From an uncultured Opitutales bacterium (GTDB taxonomy: Bacteria; Verrucomicrobiota; Verrucomicrobiia; Opitutales; UBA9783), in the NCBI GenBank assembly GCA_934700265.1, contig CAKUXH010000017.1:1-14790 (forward strand): a DNA stretch of 14,790 bases, given 5' to 3'. The position numbers and the translations under genes were made by a program. The notes under the pieces were generated by a model. The model did no database searches and was not told where the DNA came from. It saw only the letters and a list, made by a program, of their open reading frames with translations. Below are positions 1 to 5,882 of this stretch, one piece after another (position 1 is the first letter of the stretch; each line of letters opens with the position of its first letter).

Positions 1-461
1 AGAATTTTATAGCTTTGAATAAAACAGGATAATAATTCTTTATCTAAATCCATAATGAAAAATAACACTGCAGCAAATTGTACGAAAAGTATGCTAGAAA
101 AAGTGGAAGAATTTTCCGTAAGTGGGTTAAAATTTTCACTAGTGTTAAGGCCTATTTCATTGGAAATCAAACATCCTGTCATTTCAAGCATTGCAAAAGA
201 AATCTTTATAACGAATCCCATAGCTAAGCCAATAAGAACTTCACGTGCTGCTTGGAAAAAATGAATGAAGATGTTGTTGGGTAAGGTTATTTCTAAAGGA
301 ATGATGCTTAGAGTGATATAGCTTAACGCACATGCCAGTAAGACTTTCACTGTATTTGGAATGCCGTTATTCTCTCCTCCAAAGGGAAATCCTGCTAGTA
401 ATCCGCTGCATCGGCAAATTATTAGCAACCAAAGGTAAATGGGTTCTAAGGGAATTGTCAT
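1..461 (-). CDS. fliR: FliR/SctT-family export-apparatus membrane protein (partial, C-terminus beyond window)
   Basis: Reading the minus strand from an ATG at 461 gives 153 open codons up to the window edge, so the C-terminal part is missing (the family is usually about 260 aa). FliR/SctT is an inner-membrane part of the export gate of flagella and type III secretion systems. The translation has the family layout: a hydrophobic N-terminus containing RCSGLLAGFPFGG, a segment REVLIGLAMGFVIK, then GCLISNEIGLNTSENFNP followed by a hydrophobic stretch ending near LDKELLSCF. The start overlaps the fliQ stop as ATGA (458-461), which fixes the start and implies translational coupling. The FliQ-FliR order is the usual one. 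Flagellar rather than injectisome origin is favoured by the partner FliQ but not proven, because no other secretion gene is visible. Confidence 0.85.
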   Translation of the reverse strand, partial: MTIPLEPIYLWLLIICRCSGLLAGFPFGGENNGIPNTVKVLLACALSYITLSIIPLEITLPNNIFIHFFQAAREVLIGLAMGFVIKISFAMLEMTGCLISNEIGLNTSENFNPLTENSSTFSSILFVQFAAVLFFIMDLDKELLSCFIQSYKI

Positions 462-727
462 TTTATTAGTTCCCCGGCTCGTTCTAACAATAAAACTGTA
501 AACTCAAGAATTTGCCTAAATAACCAATGTGAGAGTATCCATAGTAATAAGATTGATAAAAGGAGTTTAGGCACAAAGGAAAGTGATTGTTCTTGAATGC
601 TTGTAATGGTTTGCAATAAGCTGATGATAATACCAACGATCATGATTAAAAGTAAGAAGGGGCTTACACAAATAACCGCTGTTATAATCAATTGGTGCAA
701 TAAATCGATTGCAATCTCAACATTCAT
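458..727 (-). CDS. fliQ: FliQ/SctS-family export-apparatus protein
   Basis: This 89-aa protein matches the usual FliQ length and has two membrane helices, at about residues 15-38 and 52-72. Between and around them lies the family signature: GIIISLLQTITSIQEQSL followed by SFVPKL. FliQ forms part of the flagellar or type III export gate with FliP and FliR. The wording SLSFVPKL resembles flagellar FliQ more than injectisome SctS proteins, so I call it fliQ with some reserve. It is the first gene of a minus-strand unit and its stop overlaps the fliR start by 4 nt. fliP, often directly upstream, is absent: the upstream neighbour is a divergent small gene. No Shine-Dalgarno precedes the ATG; the leader is AT-rich and a weak -10-like hexamer lies 6 nt upstream. 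Confidence 0.88.
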   Translation of the reverse strand: MNVEIAIDLLHQLIITAVICVSPFLLLIMIVGIIISLLQTITSIQEQSLSFVPKLLLSILLLWILSHWLFRQILEFTVLLLERAGELIK

Positions 728-733
728 GTTAAT

Positions 734-762
734 ATTTAATCAAAATTTTTTTAAATGAGCAA
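734..762 (-). promoter_or_regulatory. Candidate fliQR promoter
   Basis: On the minus strand, TTGCTC (762-757), a 17-nt spacer and TTAAAT (739-734) resemble a sigma70-type promoter (3/6 and 4/6 consensus matches). Six bases separate the -10 from the fliQ ATG at 727, so a start site 6-7 nt downstream would coincide with the start codon. The match is weak and the region AT-rich, so chance is possible. Confidence 0.3.
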
Positions 763-800
763 GCTGTAAAATTCTTTTAACGCAAAATGTTATATTTTTG

Positions 801-830
801 TTGAAACATAAACAGTTTTTTGCATATAAT
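801..830 (+). promoter_or_regulatory. Sigma70-like promoter for the small gene at 837
   Basis: TTGAAA (801-806), an 18-nt spacer and a perfect TATAAT (825-830) form the best promoter match in the window. The expected transcription start, 6-8 nt after the -10, falls on the ATG at 837. No Shine-Dalgarno lies between, so the mRNA may be leaderless. Confidence 0.6.
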
Positions 831-836
831 AAATTT

Positions 837-1067
837 ATGGATAGCTTTTTACAAGGACGCGAACACATTGTTGTAAATGAAATTGTAACGCAAGAAGATT
901 CTAATGATACGATAGCTGCAGATCCCAGAGAAACTTTGCAACCAGAGCAAGGTGAGGTTATGTCTAATGCACGTGTTCAGACGATTTATGAAAAAGATAT
1001 ATTAAAAAAGATCGTTGTTCATTGTGATTGTGGCAAAGAACTTGTTTTAGCTTTGGAATATAAATAG
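837..1067 (+). CDS. Small hypothetical protein with CxCG motif
   Basis: I do not recognise this 76-aa protein. The first part is acidic and polar (residues about 10-45, rich in E, D, T and Q) with no signal peptide or membrane segment. The C-terminus, KKIVVHCDCGKELVLALEYK, looks like a short beta-rich element holding one CxCG pair; a single pair could bind metal only if paired with another chain. The frame is open further upstream to a TTG at 798, but the TTGAAA/TATAAT promoter at 801-830 would place transcription initiation at the ATG at 837, so I choose 837. An alternative ATG at 960 follows an AAGGTGAGG stretch and would give a 35-aa product. It is divergent from fliQR and 34 nt upstream of a second small gene. 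Confidence 0.6.
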   Translation: MDSFLQGREHIVVNEIVTQEDSNDTIAADPRETLQPEQGEVMSNARVQTIYEKDILKKIVVHCDCGKELVLALEYK

Positions 1068-1101
1068 TTGGTATGATTTATGCTTCGATATAAGGGTAGA
1101 T

Positions 1102-1365
1102 ATGAATAAAATAATTGTTGCTATATGTGGTTTTTCTTGTGGTTTACTTTTTAATGTATGGGGACAAGAAGATAATGAATCTGAACTTGAAGAAATAAAT
1201 GCACCTGAAAAAACAAAACAGAATTTTTCTTTAAGTGATTTATTTTCAAATTTTAATGTACATGCTAAACAAAAGACAGAATCCAAAGCAAAGAAGGAAA
1301 AACGAGACTGTTTTGCTGAGGATAGACAAGCATTTGCTGAAGATGATCCTTGGGATAAATTGTAA
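1102..1365 (+). CDS. Small secreted charged protein, function unknown
   Basis: This 87-aa protein begins with a plausible Sec signal peptide: MNK, then a hydrophobic core (IIVAICGFSCGLLFNVWG) with possible cleavage after WGQ. I see no convincing lipobox. The mature part is highly charged: an acidic segment (EDNESELEE), a middle containing FSLSDLFSNFNVHAK, a lysine-rich run near residues 55-68 and an acidic end, EDDPWDKL. No known domain is recognised. An AAGGG (1092-1096) lies 5 nt before the ATG and acts as a Shine-Dalgarno; a TATAAG overlaps it at 1089-1094. It follows the CxCG gene by 34 nt in the same direction, suggesting co-transcription, and converges with the aspartokinase-like gene 40 nt away. 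Confidence 0.55.
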   Translation: MNKIIVAICGFSCGLLFNVWGQEDNESELEEINAPEKTKQNFSLSDLFSNFNVHAKQKTESKAKKEKRDCFAEDRQAFAEDDPWDKL

Positions 1366-1405
1366 ATGTTGAGGATGAAGGGTTGCTAAAATGATAGGAG
1401 TATTT

Positions 1406-2128
1406 TTATTGAGTTGGGTAAAGCAGTGTTGGGAAATTTCCAACCATTGTGCCGTTTCCTTGTAGAGCTTTGACTGTAAATGAGATATTTTTACTTAAGG
1501 CATATAAGACAGCTTCTTTTTGGACAATGCGCGCACCTGAAGCGGCTAGTTTGAGCAGGTCATTAAAATTTATCTGTTGAAATCGTTCCGTAGTAGATTT
1601 AAAGGTATTAAATATACCAGGAACATCTTTTATAAGCGTACAGGACTTTGCATGGAAGAAATCAGCAAGAAGAATAGCTGAAAAATCTGATCCTCCGCGT
1701 CCCAGATTGACTAAATGGTTTTGTGGAGTTAATACATGAAAACCTCCGACAATAACGATGCCGTTTTTTAAGGCGTGTGTGTAAATATCATGATCAACGG
1801 AAAATTTTTTTTCCCCTTGTTGGTATAAATGAACGGTAAAACCGCAAAAAATGTGAAAAGGAATACCTAGGCTTTGCAAAGCAAGGCCTAGTAGTGCACA
1901 AGATTTTTGTTCGCCCGTTTGTAAAAGAAGTTCATAAGCATCGCCTAGATTTGAAGAGAAGTCTTGAGCCTGGTGCATAAGTGAATTAGTTTCCCCATAG
2001 GGGGCTGAAACGACAACGATAATTTCAGGGTTATCTTTGTAGCATGTTGCTAAATATTGTGCAGCTCTTTTAAAATCTTGCTTAGATTTTAAAACACTTC
2101 CGCCAAGCTTTTTTATCTCAATGGCCAT
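1406..2128 (-). CDS. Aspartokinase-like amino-acid kinase without ACT domain
   Basis: This 240-aa protein has the amino-acid kinase fold of aspartate kinases, which phosphorylate aspartate at the head of the lysine/DAP, threonine and methionine pathways. Visible motifs in order: IKKLGGSVL (residues 5-13, replacing the usual KFGGTSV), VVSAPYGETNSL (39-50), a catalytic-type TGE (71-73), NLGRGGSDFSA (141-151), KDVPGIF (167-173) and GARIVQKEA (198-206). It ends with the kinase domain. The ACT regulatory domains of normal aspartokinases (about 400 aa or more) are absent, so allosteric feedback by lysine or threonine through ACT is not expected. The start abuts the plsY stop with no gap, supporting translational coupling as the last gene of kdsA-fmt-plsY-ask. 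The substrate is inferred: GRGGSD plus DVPG favours aspartate over other kinases of the family. Confidence 0.75.
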   Translation of the reverse strand: MAIEIKKLGGSVLKSKQDFKRAAQYLATCYKDNPEIIVVVSAPYGETNSLMHQAQDFSSNLGDAYELLLQTGEQKSCALLGLALQSLGIPFHIFCGFTVHLYQQGEKKFSVDHDIYTHALKNGIVIVGGFHVLTPQNHLVNLGRGGSDFSAILLADFFHAKSCTLIKDVPGIFNTFKSTTERFQQINFNDLLKLAASGARIVQKEAVLYALSKNISFTVKALQGNGTMVGNFPTLLYPTQ

Positions 2129-2695
2129 TTAAAATTTATTTTCTTTTCCTTGCCAAAGGCGAATGAGATTAGAGCGATGTCTGATAATAACAAGTAGCGT
2201 TAATATAAATAAAGGTAGAGCATGCTTACGGGAAGGTTCAATGCCATAATATAAACAGCAAAAGGGGAGGAGTGACATTACAAAACAAATAGATGCAAAT
2301 GAAACGTAGCGTAAGAGTTTAAAAATAATGAACCAAACAAATAAACCTGAAATTAGAGGTAATGGCATTAATAAAAATAATCCTCCGATGAGGGTGGCTA
2401 CACCTTTGCCACCTTTAAAGTGAATCCAGCAAGAAAAACTATGACCGATAAGGGCAGCTAAGAGGGCTGTATAAGGATATTGTGTATAGATACCCAAAGC
2501 AACGGCTAAAATACCTTTGAAAGCATCTAAGAAAAATACGGTATAACCTGCTTTTTTGCCGATAGTTCTGAGGACATTGGTTGCGCCGGGGTTTCCGCTT
2601 CCAACATCAAAGATGGAAACACCATGTGCCTTGGCAATGAGGAATCCAAAAGGAATTGAACCAAGTAAATAACCAAATAACAATGTGACAATCAT
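2129..2695 (-). CDS. plsY: Glycerol-3-phosphate acyltransferase PlsY
   Basis: PlsY transfers the acyl group from acyl-phosphate to glycerol-3-phosphate, giving lysophosphatidate, the first step of phospholipid synthesis at the inner membrane. The 188-aa length is normal. All three conserved loops are visible: GSIPFGFLI (residues 12-20), VGSGNPGATNVLRTIG (31-46) and GHSFSCWIHFKGGKGVAT (84-101), separated by hydrophobic membrane spans (roughly 1-20, 52-70, 76-92, 103-125 and 130-175). It lies 7 nt downstream of fmt and directly against the next gene, so it is internal to the kdsA-fmt-plsY-ask operon. No strong Shine-Dalgarno precedes the ATG, which fits translational coupling. The identification is firm. 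Confidence 0.96.
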   Translation of the reverse strand: MIVTLLFGYLLGSIPFGFLIAKAHGVSIFDVGSGNPGATNVLRTIGKKAGYTVFFLDAFKGILAVALGIYTQYPYTALLAALIGHSFSCWIHFKGGKGVATLIGGLFLLMPLPLISGLFVWFIIFKLLRYVSFASICFVMSLLPFCCLYYGIEPSRKHALPLFILTLLVIIRHRSNLIRLWQGKENKF

Positions 2696-2702
2696 GAGCT
2701 TA

Positions 2703-3626
2703 TTAAAAATTAAGGTTGCCTCTTAAAAAGTCCGCGATGGCTAGTGGTTTTCCACCAGATTTTTGCAAAATATCTATCGACAACACATTTTCTGAAGTTG
2801 TAATTAATAATTGTTTTCGATCTTTGTCAATGTAAAATGTTTCATTCAAATCCGCAGGTTTTTGAATAACATGAGCTTTATGAACGATATAACGTTCTTC
2901 ATTCTTAAAAAAGTAAGATCCTGGCCAAGGTTGAAATGCTCGAATTTGCCTTTCTAAATCGGTAGCAGGTTTTGAAAAATCAAGTTCACCATCTTTTTTT
3001 GAAAATTTTTTGCAAAAAGAAACATGGCCTTCATCTTGTTCCATTAAGGTATATTTTTGAGAAATTATACGTGAAAGATTTTGTTTGAGTAAGGTGGCAC
3101 TGGCTTCAGCTAATTTGTTAGTTAAGGTTGCACAGGTATCACAAGGATCAATGTCGATAGGGATTTGTGACAGCCAAGCACCGGCATCCATTTTCTCAAT
3201 CATAGACATAAGCGTAACGCCTGTTGTTTTTTCTCCTGATAAAATTGCTGTTTGGATAGGGGATGCGCCACGATATTTAGGAAGCAAGGATGTATGGAAG
3301 TTCCACATTCCTAAAGGAGGGATCTCAAGGAATTCCTTTTTTAATATATGGCCAAAAGCCATAACGAAGATAAGGTCGGGCGCTTTGGCTTTGAGCCAAT
3401 CAAATGCAGCCTCATCCATTTTTTCAGCCTGGTAATAAGGAAGTGAATGTGTTTCAGCCCACATAGCAATGGGATTTAAGCTAACTTTTTGACCGCGTCC
3501 TTTTGCTCGACCAGGTTGGGTTACAATGCCTACAAAATCAATGAATGGATCTGCCTTTAATGTGTTTAAACAAGGGATAGAGATTTCTGCTGCGGATAAA
3601 AATAAAATGCGAGGCTTAGAATTCAT
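2703..3626 (-). CDS. fmt: Methionyl-tRNA formyltransferase
   Basis: Fmt formylates the initiator Met-tRNA using 10-formyl-tetrahydrofolate. I start it at the ATG at 3626, which overlaps the kdsA stop as ATGA and gives 307 aa, the usual length; the frame is open to an ATG at 3656, inside kdsA, but the overlap start matches the family N-terminus better. Motifs: IVTQPGRAKGRGQK (residues 34-47), the catalytic WNFHTSLLP (108-116, with N109 and H111), the folate-site segment KYRGASPIQ (117-125) and KMDAGAW (145-151, D147). The C-terminal OB-like domain includes FQPWPGSYFF and ends in LRGNLNF. The usual GTPxFA near the N-terminus is changed to SAAEIS. It sits between kdsA and plsY in the same operon. 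Confidence 0.96.
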   Translation of the reverse strand: MNSKPRILFLSAAEISIPCLNTLKADPFIDFVGIVTQPGRAKGRGQKVSLNPIAMWAETHSLPYYQAEKMDEAAFDWLKAKAPDLIFVMAFGHILKKEFLEIPPLGMWNFHTSLLPKYRGASPIQTAILSGEKTTGVTLMSMIEKMDAGAWLSQIPIDIDPCDTCATLTNKLAEASATLLKQNLSRIISQKYTLMEQDEGHVSFCKKFSKKDGELDFSKPATDLERQIRAFQPWPGSYFFKNEERYIVHKAHVIQKPADLNETFYIDKDRKQLLITTSENVLSIDILQKSGGKPLAIADFLRGNLNF

Positions 3627-4429
3627 TTGTTTATATTTTCCCAAAGTTTTATACATTTCCCTACAACTGTCGCTAATTGTGTAAGTGGTAGCTGAGTAGC
3701 TTTGTCAGACCAGGCATTGTTGGGATCGGGATGTGTTTCGATAAATAATCCATTAGCTCCTGCTCCAATTGCAGCTTGTGATAGTGGCAGAATAAATTGT
3801 CTGTCACCGCCCGTAATACCTATACCATTGCCAGGCATTTGTAAGCTATGTGTGGCATCTAAAATAACGGGAGTGTTATTTTGGGCCATAATAGGAAACG
3901 ATCGCATGTCCACAACAAGATTACCGTATCCAAATGTAGTTCCTCGATCCGTCTGCCAAATTTCTTCTGCTCCGAAATACCTTAGTTTATCAACAACAAA
4001 TTTCATGTCGTAAGGAGATAAAAATTGACCTTTTTTTACATTTACAGTTTTTTTCGTTTTTGCAACGGCCTCCAATAAGTCGGTTTGACGGCATAGAAAG
4101 GCTGGAATTTGTAAAACATCGCAAACATTACCAACACGTTCTGCCTGTCCAGGCAAATGGATATCTGTTAAAACCGGCATTTTATATTGTTGCTTTATTT
4201 TCGCTAAAATCTCTAGGCCTTTATCAATCCCAATCCCTCGATGGCTATGAACATCAGTGCGATTAGCTTTATCAAATGATGCTTTAAATACGATATTTAT
4301 TTTGTTACGATATTGTTCCTTTAATACCTTTAATTGTTCAGCGACTTGACAACAAAGCTCTTCATTTTCTAGGCTACATGGCCCTGCAATAAGAAGGAAT
4401 TTTGAGGAATCGAATATGGGTTGTCTCAT
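3623..4429 (-). CDS. kdsA: KDO-8-phosphate synthase, metal-dependent type
   Basis: KdsA condenses phosphoenolpyruvate with arabinose-5-phosphate to KDO-8-phosphate, precursor of the KDO sugar of the LPS inner core, so the organism makes LPS. The 268-aa length is typical. Motifs: LLIAGPCSLENEE (residues 12-24), FKASFDKANRTDVHSHRG (48-65), VNVKKGQFLSPYDMK, TDRGTTFGYGNLVVDMRS, ILDATHSLQ and FIETHPDPNNAWSDKATQLPL. Cys18 in AGPCS, with the His, Glu and Asp of ATHS, ETHPDP and WSD, forms the ligand set of the metal-dependent class (as in Aquifex); non-metal enzymes such as that of E. coli have Asn in place of the Cys. It is the first gene of the kdsA-fmt-plsY-ask operon. No Shine-Dalgarno precedes the ATG. 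Confidence 0.96.
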   Translation of the reverse strand: MRQPIFDSSKFLLIAGPCSLENEELCCQVAEQLKVLKEQYRNKINIVFKASFDKANRTDVHSHRGIGIDKGLEILAKIKQQYKMPVLTDIHLPGQAERVGNVCDVLQIPAFLCRQTDLLEAVAKTKKTVNVKKGQFLSPYDMKFVVDKLRYFGAEEIWQTDRGTTFGYGNLVVDMRSFPIMAQNNTPVILDATHSLQMPGNGIGITGGDRQFILPLSQAAIGAGANGLFIETHPDPNNAWSDKATQLPLTQLATVVGKCIKLWENINK

Positions 4430-4436
4430 AACTATA

Positions 4437-4465
4437 AATGTATGAGAAAGTTTTTATGAAGGCAA
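4437..4465 (-). promoter_or_regulatory. Candidate kdsA operon promoter
   Basis: On the minus strand, TTGCCT (4465-4460), a 17-nt spacer and TACATT (4442-4437), each 4/6 to consensus, lie 7 nt upstream of the kdsA ATG at 4429. The predicted start site coincides with the ATG, and nothing SD-like is present. Confidence 0.4.
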
Positions 4466-4515
4466 GTTTTTATGGTAAGATTGTAAGGAATGGTAATGTG
4501 TTTTAGGAATATTAA

Positions 4516-4544
4516 TTGTTTCCTTGTATTTTCTTTGTTATAAT
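4516..4544 (+). promoter_or_regulatory. Candidate distal atp operon promoter P1
   Basis: TTGTTT (4516-4521), a 17-nt spacer and a perfect TATAAT (4539-4544) with an extended TG one base upstream (4536-4537). The predicted start near 4551 would give a leader of about 200 nt before atpB. Confidence 0.5.
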
Positions 4545-4645
4545 AGAAGAAATTAACATAAATTTGATATTTTTGATGTCATTGTGTGTTAGTATTTTTT
4601 TGCAAGAATAAGAGTTGTTGTTTTTTAGAATTGCTGAAAAAAATA

Positions 4646-4675
4646 TTGCATTTTTTACGAAAATTATGTTATAAG
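4646..4675 (+). promoter_or_regulatory. Candidate atp operon promoter P2
   Basis: TTGCAT (4646-4651), an 18-nt spacer and TATAAG (4670-4675), preceded by an extended -10 TG at 4667-4668. The predicted start near 4682 lies just before the AT-rich inverted repeat, about 70-80 nt upstream of atpB. Confidence 0.5.
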
Positions 4676-4719
4676 ATCATGGAATTTTTCTTTTTTTTGG
4701 GAAAAATTAAAAAAATTAC

Positions 4720-4748
4720 TTCATTTTTTAATAAAAGTACGATATAAT
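4720..4748 (+). promoter_or_regulatory. Candidate atpB-proximal promoter P3
   Basis: A perfect TATAAT (4743-4748) sits 17 nt after a poor -35 (TTCATT, 4720-4725). The predicted start near 4755 lies after the first atpB ATG (4751) and just before those at 4757 and 4760, so it could give a leaderless or nearly leaderless atpB mRNA. Confidence 0.4.
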
Positions 4749-4750
4749 AT

Positions 4751-5608
4751 ATGTATATGATGAAGAAAAGTTTATTAACAATAATGGGATGCATGGTTGC
4801 ATCATTAAGTCATGCTGGTGTAGCGGTAAGTCCCAAGCCGTATGTTCTTTTCTCTATAGGTAGTTTCCCTGTCACAAATGGTATGTTGTATACCTGGATT
4901 GTATCTTTTGCTATAATATTGTTGGTGTATGGTTTTGTGGGAAAGCCACGTCTAATTCCAACCAAAGGTCAGGTTGTTGCTGAAAGCCTTATCAATGGGG
5001 TTTATCAATTGATGGCACCAATTACAGGCAATAAAGTCATAAAAACAGCATTTCCATTGCTCATTGGATTTTTTATTTATATATTGATTCAAAATTGGAG
5101 CAGTTTGATCCCTGGTGTAGGAACGGTAGGGTACTACGAACAGGATCATTTTAAGTATTTTTTTAGGCCTTCTAATGCAGATTTAAATGCGACCTTGGCA
5201 TTGGCAATGGTTTCATTTATCGCTTGGTTTTTCTTTGTTTTTAAATACGAAGGCATCAAAGGAACGATCATTCATATTTTTGGAAATAAAGCAGACCGTA
5301 GTGAGGTTTCTTTTGGAATTTATTCGTTCTTATTTTTTATTTTCTTGGGAGTTGGATTTATTGAGTGTATTTCGATTTTATTCCGACTAATTTCGTTATC
5401 TTTTCGTCTTTATGGCAATGTCTTTGGTGGAGAAAATTTGATTAATAACATTATGGCACTTGCGCCTTGGACGAAGTATTTAGTTCCTATTCCCTTTTAT
5501 TTTCTCGAAATACTTATTGGTGCTGTTCAAGCTTTGGTCTTTACGTTGCTTGTTGCAGTTTACATCGGAAGTATATGTAACAATGGTGAAGAGGAGCATG
5601 AAGCCTAA
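4751..5608 (+). CDS. atpB: ATP synthase Fo subunit a
   Basis: Subunit a forms the two proton half-channels against the c-ring. The 285-aa protein starts with a signal-peptide-like segment (basic KK, hydrophobic core, SHAG near residues 20-23), then about five membrane helices. Conserved parts: RPSNADLNATLALAM (139-153) and the channel motif ISLSFRLYGNVFGGE (214-228), with the essential arginine at R219. The penultimate helix keeps FLEILIGAVQALVFTLL. Three in-frame ATGs occur (4751, 4757, 4760). None has a Shine-Dalgarno; MKKSLLT from 4760 would be the most typical signal-peptide start, and a TATAAT at 4743-4748 would put transcription initiation near 4755, so the true start may be 4757 or 4760. 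It opens the atp operon; no atpI precedes it. Confidence 0.95.
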   Translation: MYMMKKSLLTIMGCMVASLSHAGVAVSPKPYVLFSIGSFPVTNGMLYTWIVSFAIILLVYGFVGKPRLIPTKGQVVAESLINGVYQLMAPITGNKVIKTAFPLLIGFFIYILIQNWSSLIPGVGTVGYYEQDHFKYFFRPSNADLNATLALAMVSFIAWFFFVFKYEGIKGTIIHIFGNKADRSEVSFGIYSFLFFIFLGVGFIECISILFRLISLSFRLYGNVFGGENLINNIMALAPWTKYLVPIPFYFLEILIGAVQALVFTLLVAVYIGSICNNGEEEHEA

Positions 5609-5645
5609 TAAGATTTTATAAATAATAATAAACAAAGGTAAAACG

Positions 5646-5861
5646 ATGGATATTAGTACATTAGGAAATATCGGACGTGGTTTAACATCAGCCTTGGGTT
5701 GTTTTGGGGCGGCAATTGGTGTAGCCATGATTGGTATGAAAGCAGTTGAAATGGTTGGACGTAATCCTGGCGTATCAGGAAAAATCTTGGTTCAATCCAT
5801 TTTGGGTATGGCTTTGGCAGAAGCTGTTGCCTTTTATTCCTTATTCTTGTATCAAGGATAG
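5646..5861 (+). CDS. atpE: ATP synthase Fo subunit c
   Basis: Subunit c forms the rotating ring of the Fo motor. The 71-aa hairpin has helix 1 (about residues 12-34), the polar loop GRNPG (38-42) and helix 2 (46-69) with the ion-binding carboxylate E59 in GMALAEAVAFY. The residue after E59 is alanine, not Ser/Thr, and helix 1 lacks the Gln of sodium-type rings, so proton coupling is inferred. The glycine repeat of helix 1 is partly replaced by alanine (ALGCFGAAIGVAMIG). A Shine-Dalgarno AAAGG (5634-5638) lies 7 nt before the ATG, 37 nt after atpB; the high-stoichiometry c subunit thus has a better ribosome site than atpB or atpF. Confidence 0.96.
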   Translation: MDISTLGNIGRGLTSALGCFGAAIGVAMIGMKAVEMVGRNPGVSGKILVQSILGMALAEAVAFYSLFLYQG

Positions 5862-5882
5862 AAAATTTTAACATTGCGAATA

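Larger units (their letters stand above)
4430..4750. other. Divergent intergenic region between kdsA and atpB
   Basis: This 321-bp AT-rich stretch separates the minus-strand kdsA operon from the plus-strand ATP synthase operon. I see no gene: the longest plus-strand frame noticed is 11 codons (4576-4611) without a ribosome site. It holds one minus-strand and up to three plus-strand promoter-like sites, annotated separately. A perfect 8-bp AT-rich inverted repeat (4683-4690 with 4701-4708, loop of T8GG) is too AT-rich to be a convincing terminator. No DnaA boxes were seen. Confidence 0.7.

Noticed and set aside
55..264. 69-codon plus-strand frame at the left edge
   Set aside because: The minus strand here encodes FliR with clear family motifs, so the plus-strand frame is a shadow.
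1366..1405. Bidirectional terminator between the convergent genes
   Set aside because: Only 40 bp with no GC-rich stem; I could not find a hairpin plus T-run.
3085..3435. 116-codon plus-strand frame inside fmt
   Set aside because: It is antisense to a clear Fmt protein with all motifs, has no recognisable domain and no promoter or ribosome site; a shadow frame.
3627..3656. Upstream start for fmt at 3656
   Set aside because: It would add ten residues not seen in the family and lie inside kdsA; the ATGA overlap at 3623-3626 is the better start.
3702..4013. 103-codon plus-strand frame inside kdsA
   Set aside because: It lies antisense to conserved KdsA coding sequence and resembles no known protein.
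4576..4611. 11-codon frame in the atp leader as a possible leader peptide
   Set aside because: No ribosome site, no regulatory codon run and no following attenuator hairpin.
4683..4708. 8-bp inverted repeat with a T-rich loop upstream of atpB
   Set aside because: The stem has one G-C pair and no T-run following it, so it is unlikely to be a terminator or stable RNA structure.
4430..4750. Replication origin near atp/dnaN
   Set aside because: No DnaA-box sequences (TTATNCACA) or 13-mer-like clusters seen, and dnaA is absent.
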